Part shown: piece by piece, positions 9,514-20,458 of the stretch
Numbering within the stretch: the stretch's first letter is position 1
Layout: each line of letters begins with the position of its first letter
Assembly (NCBI GenBank): GCA_017470535.1
Contig: JAFUYP010000066.1
Span: 1-45,535, forward strand
From: Ruminococcus sp.
Lineage (GTDB): Bacteria > Bacillota > Clostridia > Oscillospirales > Ruminococcaceae
Direction of reading: 5' to 3'
Length of the DNA: 45,535 nucleotides
The notes under the pieces: generated by a model
Database searches by the model: none
Told to the model about the DNA's origin: nothing
What the model saw: the letters and a program-made list of their open reading frames with translations, nothing else
Translations under genes and position numbers: made by a program

Positions 9514-10827
9514 TGCTTTTTTGCTGTCCTTGTTTTCTTCCAGACCGCCGTTGTCCTCCATGAGCTTGAAGCTTATCTCAAACTCCGTGCCTTTTCCGGC
9601 GACAGCCGGTCTGTAAACCTTTGCTGTTATCGTGTCGCCCGGCTGCTTGCCTTCAAGCACAGCTTTCAGCTCCGTCAGACTTGTGACCTTAACGCCCTCT
9701 ACCTCTGTGATGACATCATCTGTTTTAAGCTCAGTCTTTGCCACATCACAGTCCTCGTCTATCGACGCTATGTAAAGCCCCGGCTTCATCTCGACCTTTG
9801 CGCTCTGCGCCGCTGCATCCGAGATACCGTAGAAGGTTATCCCTATGCGTATCCTGCCCTTTACAAAGCCGTTTTCTATCAGGCTCTCGATTATCGGCTT
9901 GGCGGCATTTGTCGTTATCGCAAAGCCTATCCCGTCGTAGCTTGTCGATGCCAGCTTTGATGAGGATATAGCGATGACCTGCCCGTACATATTGAATATC
10001 GCACCGCCCGAGCTGCCGGGATTTATCGCAGCGTCAAGCTGTAAGCATTCCATTTTTATGTCACCGCTCTGTGCGGCTATCTCTCTGTTGAGCCCGGAAA
10101 CTATCCCCTTGGTAACAGAGTTTGCAAACCCTGCCGGCGCACCTATCGCACACACGTCCTCGCCGAGCGACACCCCGTCGGAATCGGCGAACGACGCAAA
10201 ATTAAGCTCTTCGGCAACTATCTTTATAACGGCTATGTCGGTGCGTGAGTCACTTCCGATGACTACCGCATCATAAACTCCCCCGTCCTGAAGCACCACT
10301 CTTATCCCGAGCGTCGCCTCGCTGACAACGTGTGCATTCGTAACGATGTAGCCGTTATCGGAAATGATTATACCGCTGCCCTGACTTGTCGGCGCATAGC
10401 CGTTTCCGCTCTTGAATATCTGTATCTCGACCACCGTGTCAGAAACTGCCTTTACAAGCCCCTCTGTGGTGTACCTGCCGTTTTCGTCCCTGTCAGCGAT
10501 ACTGTTCTGAGGATAGCTTGCCACAGGGAGGGTGAATTCTATATTCTTCCCCCCGAGGATAAGATTGGCAGCCCACCCTCTGCCCCTTATCAGGACAGTG
10601 AGCATTGCTGTGCCTATCAGCACGACAGACGTTATAAGTGCAGTCGATATTATTATCTTTGCCTTTTTCTCTTTTCTTTTCTTTCTTGCGGTGCCGGAAG
10701 GCTCTCTGTCATAAAACGCCGCCGACACGCCGCTCGGCATAGTAAAGCCTGTATCCTCTCTGTCAGCCTTCACCTGAGCCGGTGCGCCCTCCTCACCAAA
10801 AAAGACCTCTTCATCAAAAAAGCTCAT
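9511..10827 (-). CDS. htrA: HtrA/DegP-like serine protease, membrane anchored
   Basis: A 438-residue S1C protease for envelope protein quality control. Order: an acidic cytoplasmic tail to about residue 50, a Lys/Arg-rich stop (ARKKRKEKKAK), one membrane helix (IIISTALITSVVLIGTAMLTVLI), the trypsin-like domain, and a single PDZ domain from about residue 335. The catalytic triad is His166 (VTNAHVV), Asp197 (RTDIAVIK) and Ser273 (NPGSSGGAIF). It starts 17 bases past the sensor kinase and so ends a regulator-kinase-protease operon, as in CssRS- or WalRK-type systems. Its stop codon belongs to a mobile-element fragment, so the natural C-terminus may once have been different; the Lys/Asp-rich tail ends abruptly at KDSKKA. 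Confidence 0.95.
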   Translation of the reverse strand: MSFFDEEVFFGEEGAPAQVKADREDTGFTMPSGVSAAFYDREPSGTARKKRKEKKAKIIISTALITSVVLIGTAMLTVLIRGRGWAANLILGGKNIEFTLPVASYPQNSIADRDENGRYTTEGLVKAVSDTVVEIQIFKSGNGYAPTSQGSGIIISDNGYIVTNAHVVSEATLGIRVVLQDGGVYDAVVIGSDSRTDIAVIKIVAEELNFASFADSDGVSLGEDVCAIGAPAGFANSVTKGIVSGLNREIAAQSGDIKMECLQLDAAINPGSSGGAIFNMYGQVIAISSSKLASTSYDGIGFAITTNAAKPIIESLIENGFVKGRIRIGITFYGISDAAAQSAKVEMKPGLYIASIDEDCDVAKTELKTDDVITEVEGVKVTSLTELKAVLEGKQPGDTITAKVYRPAVAGKGTEFEISFKLMEDNGGLEENKDSKKA

Positions 10828-10844
10828 TCAAAACGCCCCCTGCA

Positions 10845-12254
10845 TCACTCAGTATTCCTGAGCGTGAACAAAAACTCCGTGTATTCACCCTTTACGCTCT
10901 TGACCATTATCTTGCCTTCGTGCAGCCTTATTATCGAGCTTACGATGTTCAGACCCAGTCCCACGCCTGCTGCGTCAAGACCACGGGATTTGTCTGTCTT
11001 GTAGAATCTGTCAAACACCAGCGGCATCTCGTCCTCACTCAGACCCTCGCCGCTGTTTTTGATAGAGATGACCGTCCTGTCACCTATCGACTCAAAGCCG
11101 AACTCAATGTATCCGCCCTTGTCAACAAACTTTATCGCATTCTCTATCAGGTTGTATATGACCTGATGTATCAGCCCCTCGTCAGCATAGAGCCATACTC
11201 TCGGCGCATCCAGCCCACGGATCTCTATCTGCTTTTCCTCTATCCTGTTCTCAAAGGTCATAAGCGTTTCCACTATCGTTTCAATGACCGAGAACCTTGT
11301 CATCTGCGGTTCAAGCTCGCCTGCCTCTATCTTTGCAAGATTGAGCATACTTCTCACAAGCCTTGTGAGCCTGTGTACCTCAGATGAGATTATCCTTAAA
11401 TACTCCTTCCTCTTGCTTTCCGGTATAGTGCCGTCAAGCAAGCCGTCCACAAAGCCGCCTATCGACGTCATAGGCGTCCTCAGCTCGTGGGATACGTTTG
11501 CAACAAAGCTGTTTCTCATCGTGTCGTAGCTTTTGAGCGACGCCGCCATTTCGTTGAACGCAAGGCTCAGCTGCTTGAACTCCGACGTATCATACTCCGG
11601 GAATGTAACGGAGAAATCGCCCTTTCCTATCTTCTTTGAAAGCTCGGCTATCTCCTTTACCGGCTCGGTGAGCTTGAGCGTCGTAAAGTATACGATTATC
11701 AGCGCTATCACCAGAACTATGACTGCCGAAATGCCGAACACTTCAAGCAGATTGTAGATGTACGCCGAATCCTCCTTAGTCTGTGCCGCCGCCATAAGAT
11801 AGTAGTCAGGACCGTTCGCCGAGAACTTCACGCCGCACACATGGCTGTCCTTGCTGCAAAGCCCCTTGAAATTATCATAGATGTAATACCCGTCATCGTC
11901 AAAGGCACTAAGGATCTCCTCAGATGCCGTATCGTATAAGATGCCCTCATTGTAGGTGCTGCTGATCATGCTGCCGTTTTTGTCGCACAGAGCAAAAAGC
12001 GCATTGCAGCCCATAGCATAGTCCTTGAGTATCTCCTCAGCTCCGTTTTTCCAGCCTGCCGGGTAGTCGAGCATCATATTCTGTATCTCAAAGGAAGCAC
12101 TGTCGCAGTTTTTCTTTAAAAGCTCCTTCCTGTCATCAATGAAATACCTTGACGACACCAGCATCAGCACCGCACCCAGGCAGACAAAGCTGATAAGTAT
12201 AACAGCCGAACATATAACAAAATATTTTGAAAATATACTTCGCCCTTTACTCAT
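10845..12254 (-). CDS. Sensor histidine kinase
   Basis: A 469-residue membrane kinase. Order: helix 1 (near residues 11-33), an external sensor domain of about 140 residues, helix 2 (FGISAVIVLVIALIIVYF), a HAMP linker (LTEPVKEIAELSKKIGKGDF), a HisKA domain with phospho-acceptor His256 in NVSHELRTPMTSIGG, and HATPase boxes N (HQVIYNLIENAIKF), G1 (NSGEGLSEDE) and G2 (GVGLGLNIV). No PAS domain, so it is more like PhoR/CssS than WalK. GGAG lies 6 bases before the ATG. Between it and the upstream response regulator lies a terminator-like hairpin, so the kinase may be made in lower amount. The signal is unknown; coupling to htrA suggests misfolded envelope proteins. Confidence 0.93.
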   Translation of the reverse strand: MSKGRSIFSKYFVICSAVILISFVCLGAVLMLVSSRYFIDDRKELLKKNCDSASFEIQNMMLDYPAGWKNGAEEILKDYAMGCNALFALCDKNGSMISSTYNEGILYDTASEEILSAFDDDGYYIYDNFKGLCSKDSHVCGVKFSANGPDYYLMAAAQTKEDSAYIYNLLEVFGISAVIVLVIALIIVYFTTLKLTEPVKEIAELSKKIGKGDFSVTFPEYDTSEFKQLSLAFNEMAASLKSYDTMRNSFVANVSHELRTPMTSIGGFVDGLLDGTIPESKRKEYLRIISSEVHRLTRLVRSMLNLAKIEAGELEPQMTRFSVIETIVETLMTFENRIEEKQIEIRGLDAPRVWLYADEGLIHQVIYNLIENAIKFVDKGGYIEFGFESIGDRTVISIKNSGEGLSEDEMPLVFDRFYKTDKSRGLDAAGVGLGLNIVSSIIRLHEGKIMVKSVKGEYTEFLFTLRNTE

Positions 12255-12294
12255 ACCCTACTCCTTTACCCATATTTGTCAGCCTGCCTAAGCC

Positions 12295-12327
12295 AAAAAA
12301 GGGGGCTGCGATACCTGCCGCCCCCTT
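12295..12327 (-). terminator. Terminator or attenuator between regulator and kinase genes
   Basis: Minus-strand arms AAGGGGGC (12320-12327) and GCCCCCTT (12299-12306) followed by TTTTTT. It would cut down, not abolish, reading into the kinase and htrA unless another promoter exists. Confidence 0.75.
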
Positions 12328-12339
12328 ATCTTTAACATA

Positions 12340-12367
12340 TATGTGACAAAACCTATGTGACAAAACC
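12340..12367. repeat. Perfect tandem 14-base duplication
   Basis: TATGTGACAAAACC occurs twice head to tail, ending 5 bases before the stop codon of the response regulator. It probably arose by slippage. Confidence 0.85.
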
Positions 12368-12372
12368 GCCGC

Positions 12373-13110
12373 TTATTCGTTTTCGCCCTGCTGCGGGTTC
12401 TGTGCTGCCTGAGCCTGCTTTTCCTCAGCCTCAAACTTGTAGCCTACGCCCCATACAGTTTTGAGCGACCACTTGTCAGAAACGCCGTCGAGCTTTTCAC
12501 GCAGTCTCTTTACATGAACGTCTATCGTTCTTGAATCGCCGTAGTATTCAAAGCCCCATACCTCGTCAAGCAGCTGATCTCTTGTGTAGACCCTGTTCGG
12601 ATTTGATGCCAGGTGGAACAGAAGCTCCAGCTCCTTTGGCGGAGTATCAACGACCACGCCGTTTACACGCAGCTCGTATCTTGTCATATTTACAGACAGC
12701 TTTTCATATTTTACTTCCTTGATCTCGTTATCGCCGTTGCCCTGACCTGCACGCCTGTAAACAGCCTTTATCCTCGCAATGACTTCCTTTGTGTCAAAAG
12801 GCTTTGTAACATAGTCATCAGCGCCCAGCTCAAGACCTAAGACCTTATCAAATGTCTCGCTCTTAGCGGTTATCATTATGATCGGCACATTGGATTTCTT
12901 CCTGATCTCCCTGCATACCTGCCAGCCGTCGATACCCGGGAGCATAACGTCAAGCAGTATGATGTCGGGCTTGAGCGCATTGAACTTAACGATAGCCTCC
13001 TCGCCGTCGTGTGCCAGTATTACACCATAATTGTCTTTTTCAAGATAGAGCCTTAAAAGCTCGCATATATTCTTGTCATCATCAACAACAAGCACTCTTC
13101 CCATTGACAT
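12373..13110 (-). CDS. OmpR/PhoB-family response regulator
   Basis: A 245-residue transcription factor. The receiver has the acidic pair VVDDDKN, phospho-acceptor Asp54 in ILLDVMLPG, the switch Thr/Ser in IIMITAKS, and KPF. The winged-helix DNA-binding domain is near residues 130-230 (ELELLFHLASNPNRVYTRDQLL; TIDVHVKRLREKL). The extra C-terminal tail is Gln/Ala/Glu-rich. The ATG at 13110 is preferred over the in-frame ATG at 13119 because AGGA stands 8 bases before the former and touches the latter. It leads an operon with the sensor kinase and htrA. Probably activates htrA and its own operon on envelope stress (inference). Confidence 0.94.
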   Translation of the reverse strand: MSMGRVLVVDDDKNICELLRLYLEKDNYGVILAHDGEEAIVKFNALKPDIILLDVMLPGIDGWQVCREIRKKSNVPIIMITAKSETFDKVLGLELGADDYVTKPFDTKEVIARIKAVYRRAGQGNGDNEIKEVKYEKLSVNMTRYELRVNGVVVDTPPKELELLFHLASNPNRVYTRDQLLDEVWGFEYYGDSRTIDVHVKRLREKLDGVSDKWSLKTVWGVGYKFEAEEKQAQAAQNPQQGENE

Positions 13111-13205
13111 TTTGATCATCCTTTCCTAAAGCTTTAATAATTTTGAATGAATACTTCTCCCTCAATTATAAACAAAATCAAATACAAATTCTAATTGATA
13201 GTAAA

Positions 13206-13234
13206 ATTATAACAAATTAACAGTCAAAAGTCAA
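13206..13234 (-). promoter_or_regulatory. Promoter of the regulator-kinase-htrA operon
   Basis: Minus strand TTGACT (13229-13234), 17-base spacer, TATAAT (13206-13211). The leader is about 90 bases. The remaining AT-rich sequence 13235-13540 holds no ORF that I can support. Confidence 0.7.
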
Positions 13235-13540
13235 TACATTTTAATCGTTTTATTGTTAACGGTTTGTTAATTTACACGAATTATTCAAAAAAAGTACCCA
13301 CTACGGTTAAATTAAACTGTAAGATATTGTAAATTCGTATCCTTATCTGTCGGGATAAAAAGTTTAATGTTTTAACTGAAATAACGCCGGACTTCCCGTT
13401 TAACAAATTCATATTAGCCCGTGCTGCATTCATATATTAATATATAGGCTTGCATTTTTGTTATTTTGCCATAATATCGCAGTGTCAGGCTGCTCAAATT
13501 GTGCAAATATACAAAAATTGTGAAAGGGGTGTGTAAGTAC

Positions 13541-13568
13541 TTGAATTTTCTCAAAAACGTGCTAAAAT
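13541..13568 (+). promoter_or_regulatory. Promoter of groES-groEL
   Basis: TTGAAT (13541-13546), 16-base spacer, TAAAAT (13563-13568), directly before the CIRCE operator. Confidence 0.7.
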
Positions 13569-13572
13569 ATAA

Positions 13573-13599
13573 TTAGCACTCGGGAACGGTGAGTGCTAA
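13573..13599 (+). promoter_or_regulatory. CIRCE operator (HrcA binding site)
   Basis: TTAGCACTC-N9-GAGTGCTAA, a perfect match to the CIRCE consensus, at the predicted transcription start of groESL. HrcA repression relieved by heat is established for this element; hrcA itself is not in the window. Confidence 0.97.
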
Positions 13600-13625
13600 A
13601 AAGAGTTTATGATCAACTATAATAA

Positions 13626-15590
<1,965 letters not shown>

Positions 15591-15624
15591 TAAGCACCTT
15601 CGCACCACAAAAAAAGAATCATTT

Positions 15625-15653
15625 TCCCCGGGGATATTTCTCCGGGGATTTTT
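15625..15653 (+). terminator. Terminator of groES-groEL
   Basis: Arms TCCCCGG (15625-15631) and CCGGGGA (15642-15648), then TTTTT. The polA -35 box begins within a few bases of its T-run. Confidence 0.85.
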
Positions 15654-15654
15654 A

Positions 15655-15683
15655 TTGCAATAACGCAAAAAGTATGATATAAT
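15655..15683 (+). promoter_or_regulatory. Promoter of the polA operon
   Basis: TTGCAA (15655-15660), 17-base spacer, TATAAT (15678-15683), 36 bases before the polA start. Confidence 0.65.
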
Positions 15684-15719
15684 ATAATAATAGTAAACTG
15701 ATAATAACGGAGGAAAACA

Positions 15720-18296
15720 ATGAAGCTGCTTGCAATAGACGGAAACAGTATAATGAACCGTGCATTCTACGGGATAAAGATGCTCTCAAACTCAAAGGGG
15801 AGATATACAAACGCCGTTACCGGGTTTATGAATATCTACCTTAAAGAATTTGATGCGGTCAGCCCCGACTGCGTGGCGGTGGCGTTTGACCTCAGAGCGC
15901 CTACCTTCCGCCATAAGAAGGATAAAAACTATAAAGCCAACCGTAAGGGTATGCCTGCCGAGCTTGCCGAGCAGATGCCGGTCATAAAGGAGCTTCTCAC
16001 AGACCTCGGTGTCACGGTCGTCACCTGCGAGGGATTTGAAGCCGATGATATTTTAGGTACGCTTTCCCGTGTCGCTGAGGATAACGGCGGCGAATGCTTT
16101 ATCGTCACCGGCGACCGTGACAGCTACCAGCTTGTGACCGATAAGACCACCGTGCGCCTTGCTGCAAATAAAGGCACTCAGATATATACCCCCGAGCGTA
16201 TCATGGATGAGTACGGCGTTGCCCCGAAACAGATGATAGAGATAAAAGCTCTTATGGGCGACAGCTCCGATAATATCCCGGGCGTAAAGGGTATAGGCGA
16301 AAAGACCGCCGTCAGCCTTATCCGGCAGACAGGCAGCGTTGACTCTCTGTATGAAAGGATAGACGAGCTCACCCTCACTCCGTCTGTGAGAAAAAAACTG
16401 CTTGAAGGCAGACAGTCGGCGATCGACAGCAGATTTTTGGCAGAGATAGTCCTTGATGCGCCGATAGATAAAAATATAGACACCTATAAACTCTCACCCC
16501 CCGACAACGCAAAGACCGCCGCCCTGCTCACCGACCTTGAAATGTTCAGACTTATTGAGCGCCTGGGGCTTAGCGCTTCCGATGCCGTGACGGTGACAGA
16601 GGATAAAAAGCCTGCACTTAAAGACCTTAAAAAATATGAGATAAAAGAGCTTGACAAAGCTACCATCTCATCACTTGATGAAAACACCACCGCCGTGTTT
16701 GATATAATAAAGACAGACGACCTTTATAAACTGCAAGCGGTGATAAACGATACTATCTATACCGCCGAGAGCATACTGACGGGTATGCAAACTATCCTTG
16801 CATTCCTCTCCTCCCCCTGCAAAAAGAAGACCTTCGATGCAAAGGCGGCATTCAGGCTGTGCTTTGAAAACGGCACGGAGGCTAAGAATATAGTTTTCTC
16901 CTGTGACCTTGCAGGGTATCTTTTAAATTCGCAGGCTAAGGATTATACGGTAGAAAATCTGAGCGCTGCCTACGGCGTTATCTACCGCAGCGATATGCAG
17001 GGGTATGAGAGCATCTCCACCCTCCCCGCACTGTGCGAGGGGCTTGAAGGCAAGCTCGCAGGCGCAGACCTTACAGGGCTTTTTGAAAGGATAGAGCTTC
17101 CGCTGTGCGAGGTGCTTGCCGATATGGAAACAGTCGGCGTCAGGGCTGACAGCGCCGGCATCAGAGCCTTCGGCGAGTCACTCAAAGGCGATATAGAGAG
17201 CCTTAAAGACCGGATAACCGAATACGCAGGCGGTGATTTCAATATACTTTCCCCAAAGCAGCTCGGAGAAGTGCTTTTCTCCCCCGATAAGCTGGGTCTC
17301 AAGGGCGGCAAAAAGACCAAGACAGGCTACTCCACCAACGCCGAGGTGCTTGAATCTCTCATAGATAAGCACCCGATAGTGCCTTTGATACTTGAATACC
17401 GTACACTCACAAAGCTCATGTCCACCTACGTCGAGGGGCTTTTAAAGGTAATAGCTCCCGACGGCAGGATACATTCGTATTTTAAACAGACTGAAACAAG
17501 GACAGGGCGTATCTCCTCAACAGAGCCTAATCTGCAAAATATCCCCGTAAGAAAAGAGATAGGCAGGAATATGAGAAAATTCTTTGTCGCAGAGGAGGGC
17601 AAAACGCTTGTCGATGCCGACTATTCGCAGATAGAGCTGAGAGTGCTCGCATCAGTCTGCGGCGATGAGAATATGAAACAGGCATTTATAGACGGCACCG
17701 ATATACACACAAGGACCGCCGCATCCGTTTTCGGTATGCCCGAGGATTTTGTCACCCCCGGGATGCGAAGTGCAGCCAAGGCTGTAAACTTCGGCATCAT
17801 CTACGGTATAGGTGCATTCTCACTGTCAAAGGATATAGGCGTGTCTGTTAATGAAGCCAAACAGTATATCAAAAACTATCTTGAAAACTTCCCGAAGATC
17901 TCCGAGTATATGGAGCAGACGGTAGAGTTTGCAAAGAATAACGGCTATGTGCTGACGATATTTGACCGCCGGCGCTATATCCCCGAGCTTAAAAACAGCA
18001 ATAAGAATTTGCAGGCATTCGGTAAGCGTGTGGCGATGAACGCCCCCATTCAGGGCAGCGCTGCGGACATTATCAAGATAGCGATGATAAACGTCTATAA
18101 GCGCTTAAAGACCGACCTTCCGACAGCAAAGCTCATCTTGCAGATACACGACGAGCTTATAATAGAATGTGACGAGCGTGATAAGGATAAAGCCTGTGCT
18201 CTGCTCAAAGAGGAAATGGAAAACGCAGTAAAGCTCGATGTGCCGCTGACAGTCGATGTGCATTCGGGCAAAACATGGTATGACGCAAAGGATTGA
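15720..18296 (+). CDS. polA: DNA polymerase I
   Basis: An 858-residue family A polymerase for Okazaki-fragment processing and repair. Residues 1-~290 are the 5'-3' flap nuclease (LLAIDGNSIMNRAFYG; EADDILGT; MGDSSDNIPGVKGIGEKTA). The middle exonuclease-like domain is decayed: the first motif, DxE in proofreading enzymes, reads DIIKTDD. The polymerase domain shows motif A (DADYSQIELRVLAS), motif B (RSAAKAVNFGIIYG) and motif C (QIHDELIIE). Loss of the 3'-5' exonuclease is common in Gram-positive PolA. GGAGG precedes the ATG. The next gene begins 4 bases past its stop, so polA heads an operon with carbohydrate and tRNA genes. Confidence 0.98.
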   Translation: MKLLAIDGNSIMNRAFYGIKMLSNSKGRYTNAVTGFMNIYLKEFDAVSPDCVAVAFDLRAPTFRHKKDKNYKANRKGMPAELAEQMPVIKELLTDLGVTVVTCEGFEADDILGTLSRVAEDNGGECFIVTGDRDSYQLVTDKTTVRLAANKGTQIYTPERIMDEYGVAPKQMIEIKALMGDSSDNIPGVKGIGEKTAVSLIRQTGSVDSLYERIDELTLTPSVRKKLLEGRQSAIDSRFLAEIVLDAPIDKNIDTYKLSPPDNAKTAALLTDLEMFRLIERLGLSASDAVTVTEDKKPALKDLKKYEIKELDKATISSLDENTTAVFDIIKTDDLYKLQAVINDTIYTAESILTGMQTILAFLSSPCKKKTFDAKAAFRLCFENGTEAKNIVFSCDLAGYLLNSQAKDYTVENLSAAYGVIYRSDMQGYESISTLPALCEGLEGKLAGADLTGLFERIELPLCEVLADMETVGVRADSAGIRAFGESLKGDIESLKDRITEYAGGDFNILSPKQLGEVLFSPDKLGLKGGKKTKTGYSTNAEVLESLIDKHPIVPLILEYRTLTKLMSTYVEGLLKVIAPDGRIHSYFKQTETRTGRISSTEPNLQNIPVRKEIGRNMRKFFVAEEGKTLVDADYSQIELRVLASVCGDENMKQAFIDGTDIHTRTAASVFGMPEDFVTPGMRSAAKAVNFGIIYGIGAFSLSKDIGVSVNEAKQYIKNYLENFPKISEYMEQTVEFAKNNGYVLTIFDRRRYIPELKNSNKNLQAFGKRVAMNAPIQGSAADIIKIAMINVYKRLKTDLPTAKLILQIHDELIIECDERDKDKACALLKEEMENAVKLDVPLTVDVHSGKTWYDAKD

Positions 18297-18300
18297 TATA

Positions 18301-20457
18301 ATGAAAAGAATTGACATTTTTGAAAACGGCATATATTTGGTATTTGAGATAGACGATGATAACGAGATAAAGCTCCTCCACTTCTCCCCCTTTCCGCTTG
18401 AAGAAAAAGACTTAGAGCCATTTTGTAAGGAAAAGGGCTTTTCCCTCTTTGAAAAGACAAAGAGCTTCCGCCCTCTTGAAATAAACATCTCGGGGCTTGA
18501 CCGTCCGCTTGAGCGGCATGGTAATAAGTATATCATCACCGCCCCCGGATACAGAATGAAATTCAAAGGCTTTAACGACACCGCCAATCAGCAGGGGCGG
18601 CTTATAGAAGTGACCTGCTTTGACGAGCCGACAGGGCTTGAAACAGTTTCCCACTACCAGTTCTATAACGGCATAAGCGTCGTCAGAACATGGACGACCG
18701 TAAAAAATACAGGCAATGATACCCATACCCTTGAATATGTTTCGAGCTTCAATTTAAACGGCATAGAAAAAGAGGGTATCCTGCCGCAGGATAAAAAGCT
18801 CAGGATATGGGTCTGCCATAACTCATGGCAAAGGGAGATGAGCTGGGCTTGCTATACCCTGCCGCAGCTCGGTCTTGCACAGACGCAGCCGACAGAGTTC
18901 CAGCATTCCTCAAAGGTCTTTGCGCTCACCAATGTCGGCAACTGGTCCACAAAGGAATATATCCCAATGGGGATAATAGAGAACACCGAGAAAGGCTCGG
19001 CGCTTTTCTGGCAGATAGAGCATAACGGCTCGTGGCACGCCGAAATATCAGATGAAGAGGGGCACCTGTACCTTCAGCTGAGCGGCCCGTCCGAGATAGA
19101 GTCGCACTTTACAAAGACGCTGCGCCCGGGCGATGAGTTTGTATCTGTCACAGCGGCAGTCGGCGTAAGCGTCAGGGACACACTCCCTGCATTTGATAAT
19201 GCGATAGGTCAGCTCACACGCTACCGCCGTCAGATACGCCGCCGCAATAAGGACAACGAGCGCCTTGCGGTGATATTCAACGACTATATGAACTGCCTGT
19301 GGGGCGACCCGACAGAGGATAAGGAATACCCCCTCATAGACGCCGCCGCAAAGGCAGGGTGCGAGTATTTCTGTATAGATGCCGGCTGGTATGCAGACGG
19401 CAAATGGTGGGACGAGGTCGGCGAGTGGAGAGAGTCAAAAAAGCGCTGTCCGAACGGTCTTCGCAAGATCGCCGACTATATAAGAGAAAAGGGCATGATA
19501 CCCGGCGTGTGGCTGGAGATAGAGGTCATGGGCATAAACTGCCCTTTGCTCGAAACTGATGCCGACGACAGCTGGTTCTTTGTCAGACACGCAAAGCGTG
19601 TCTATGACCGCAGCCGCTATCAGCTCGATTTCCGTAATGAAAAGGTGCGTGCGTTTGCTCACAGCGTCATAGACAGACTTGTCAGCGAATACGGTATCGG
19701 CTATATCAAAATGGACTATAATATAGAGCCGGGCATAGGCACCGAAACTGATGCCGACAGCGTGGGCGAGGGTCTTTTGATGCACGAGAGGGCATATATA
19801 GGCTGGCTCGATGAGGTGTTTAAAAACCACCCCTCGCTTATAATAGAGAACTGCTCCTCGGGCGGTATGCGTATAGATTATAAGATGCTCTCACGCTATT
19901 CTATCCAGTCCACCTCCGATACAGACGACTATAAAAAATACTGCACTATCGCTGCAAACTCCCCCACCGCACTCTGCCCCGAGCAGTCGGCTATCTGGTC
20001 ATACCCCAAGACCGACGGCGACAGAGAAGAGGTCGTTTTCAATATGGTAAACTCGATGCTTCTGCGTATTCACCAGAGCGGACATTTGGCATATATAAAT
20101 GAAGACAGCGGCGCACTTGTAGCCGAGGGCATAAAGCTCTACCGTGAGATAAGAAAGGATATAAAGACCGCAGTACCCTTCTTCCCGCTGGGGCTGTCAC
20201 ACTTTGATGATGACTATACAGCACTCGGTCTTAAAAACGAGGACGGCAGCGCATATATCGCCCTGTGGCGGCGTGAGGGGGAGGATAATGTCACACTTCC
20301 TCTTGAAATGTTCAAAAACGAGAATGTGACGGCTCAGATCATCTACCCGTCATTTAACGAGAATAATATCTCCTTCAATAAACGATCAGGCACACTGTCA
20401 GCCGAGATGAAGGACAGATACACCGCAAGGATAATAAAAATCACCAAGGAGCAGTAA
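18301..20457 (+). CDS. GH36 alpha-galactosidase
   Basis: A 718-residue cytoplasmic retaining glycosidase that releases terminal alpha-galactose from melibiose, raffinose-type sugars and galactomannan pieces. Order: N-terminal beta-sandwich (to ~residue 280), TIM barrel, small C-terminal beta domain. The nucleophile is Asp472 in YIKMDYN and the acid/base Asp526 in ENCSSGGMRID, both typical of GH36/clan D. No signal peptide. ATG 18301 is chosen over the in-frame ATG at 18256, which lies inside polA; AAAGGA precedes 18301. It is 4 bases after polA and 1 base before the CCA enzyme, hence cotranscribed. Exact substrate not shown. Confidence 0.93.
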   Translation: MKRIDIFENGIYLVFEIDDDNEIKLLHFSPFPLEEKDLEPFCKEKGFSLFEKTKSFRPLEINISGLDRPLERHGNKYIITAPGYRMKFKGFNDTANQQGRLIEVTCFDEPTGLETVSHYQFYNGISVVRTWTTVKNTGNDTHTLEYVSSFNLNGIEKEGILPQDKKLRIWVCHNSWQREMSWACYTLPQLGLAQTQPTEFQHSSKVFALTNVGNWSTKEYIPMGIIENTEKGSALFWQIEHNGSWHAEISDEEGHLYLQLSGPSEIESHFTKTLRPGDEFVSVTAAVGVSVRDTLPAFDNAIGQLTRYRRQIRRRNKDNERLAVIFNDYMNCLWGDPTEDKEYPLIDAAAKAGCEYFCIDAGWYADGKWWDEVGEWRESKKRCPNGLRKIADYIREKGMIPGVWLEIEVMGINCPLLETDADDSWFFVRHAKRVYDRSRYQLDFRNEKVRAFAHSVIDRLVSEYGIGYIKMDYNIEPGIGTETDADSVGEGLLMHERAYIGWLDEVFKNHPSLIIENCSSGGMRIDYKMLSRYSIQSTSDTDDYKKYCTIAANSPTALCPEQSAIWSYPKTDGDREEVVFNMVNSMLLRIHQSGHLAYINEDSGALVAEGIKLYREIRKDIKTAVPFFPLGLSHFDDDYTALGLKNEDGSAYIALWRREGEDNVTLPLEMFKNENVTAQIIYPSFNENNISFNKRSGTLSAEMKDRYTARIIKITKEQ

Positions 20458-20458
20458 A

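Noticed and set aside
12340-12367. Start of a CRISPR array
   Set aside because: There are only two 14-base units with no spacer between them and no cas gene nearby.
16730-16900. Working proofreading domain in PolA
   Set aside because: The first exonuclease motif lacks its Glu (DIIKTDD), as in other Gram-positive PolA proteins.
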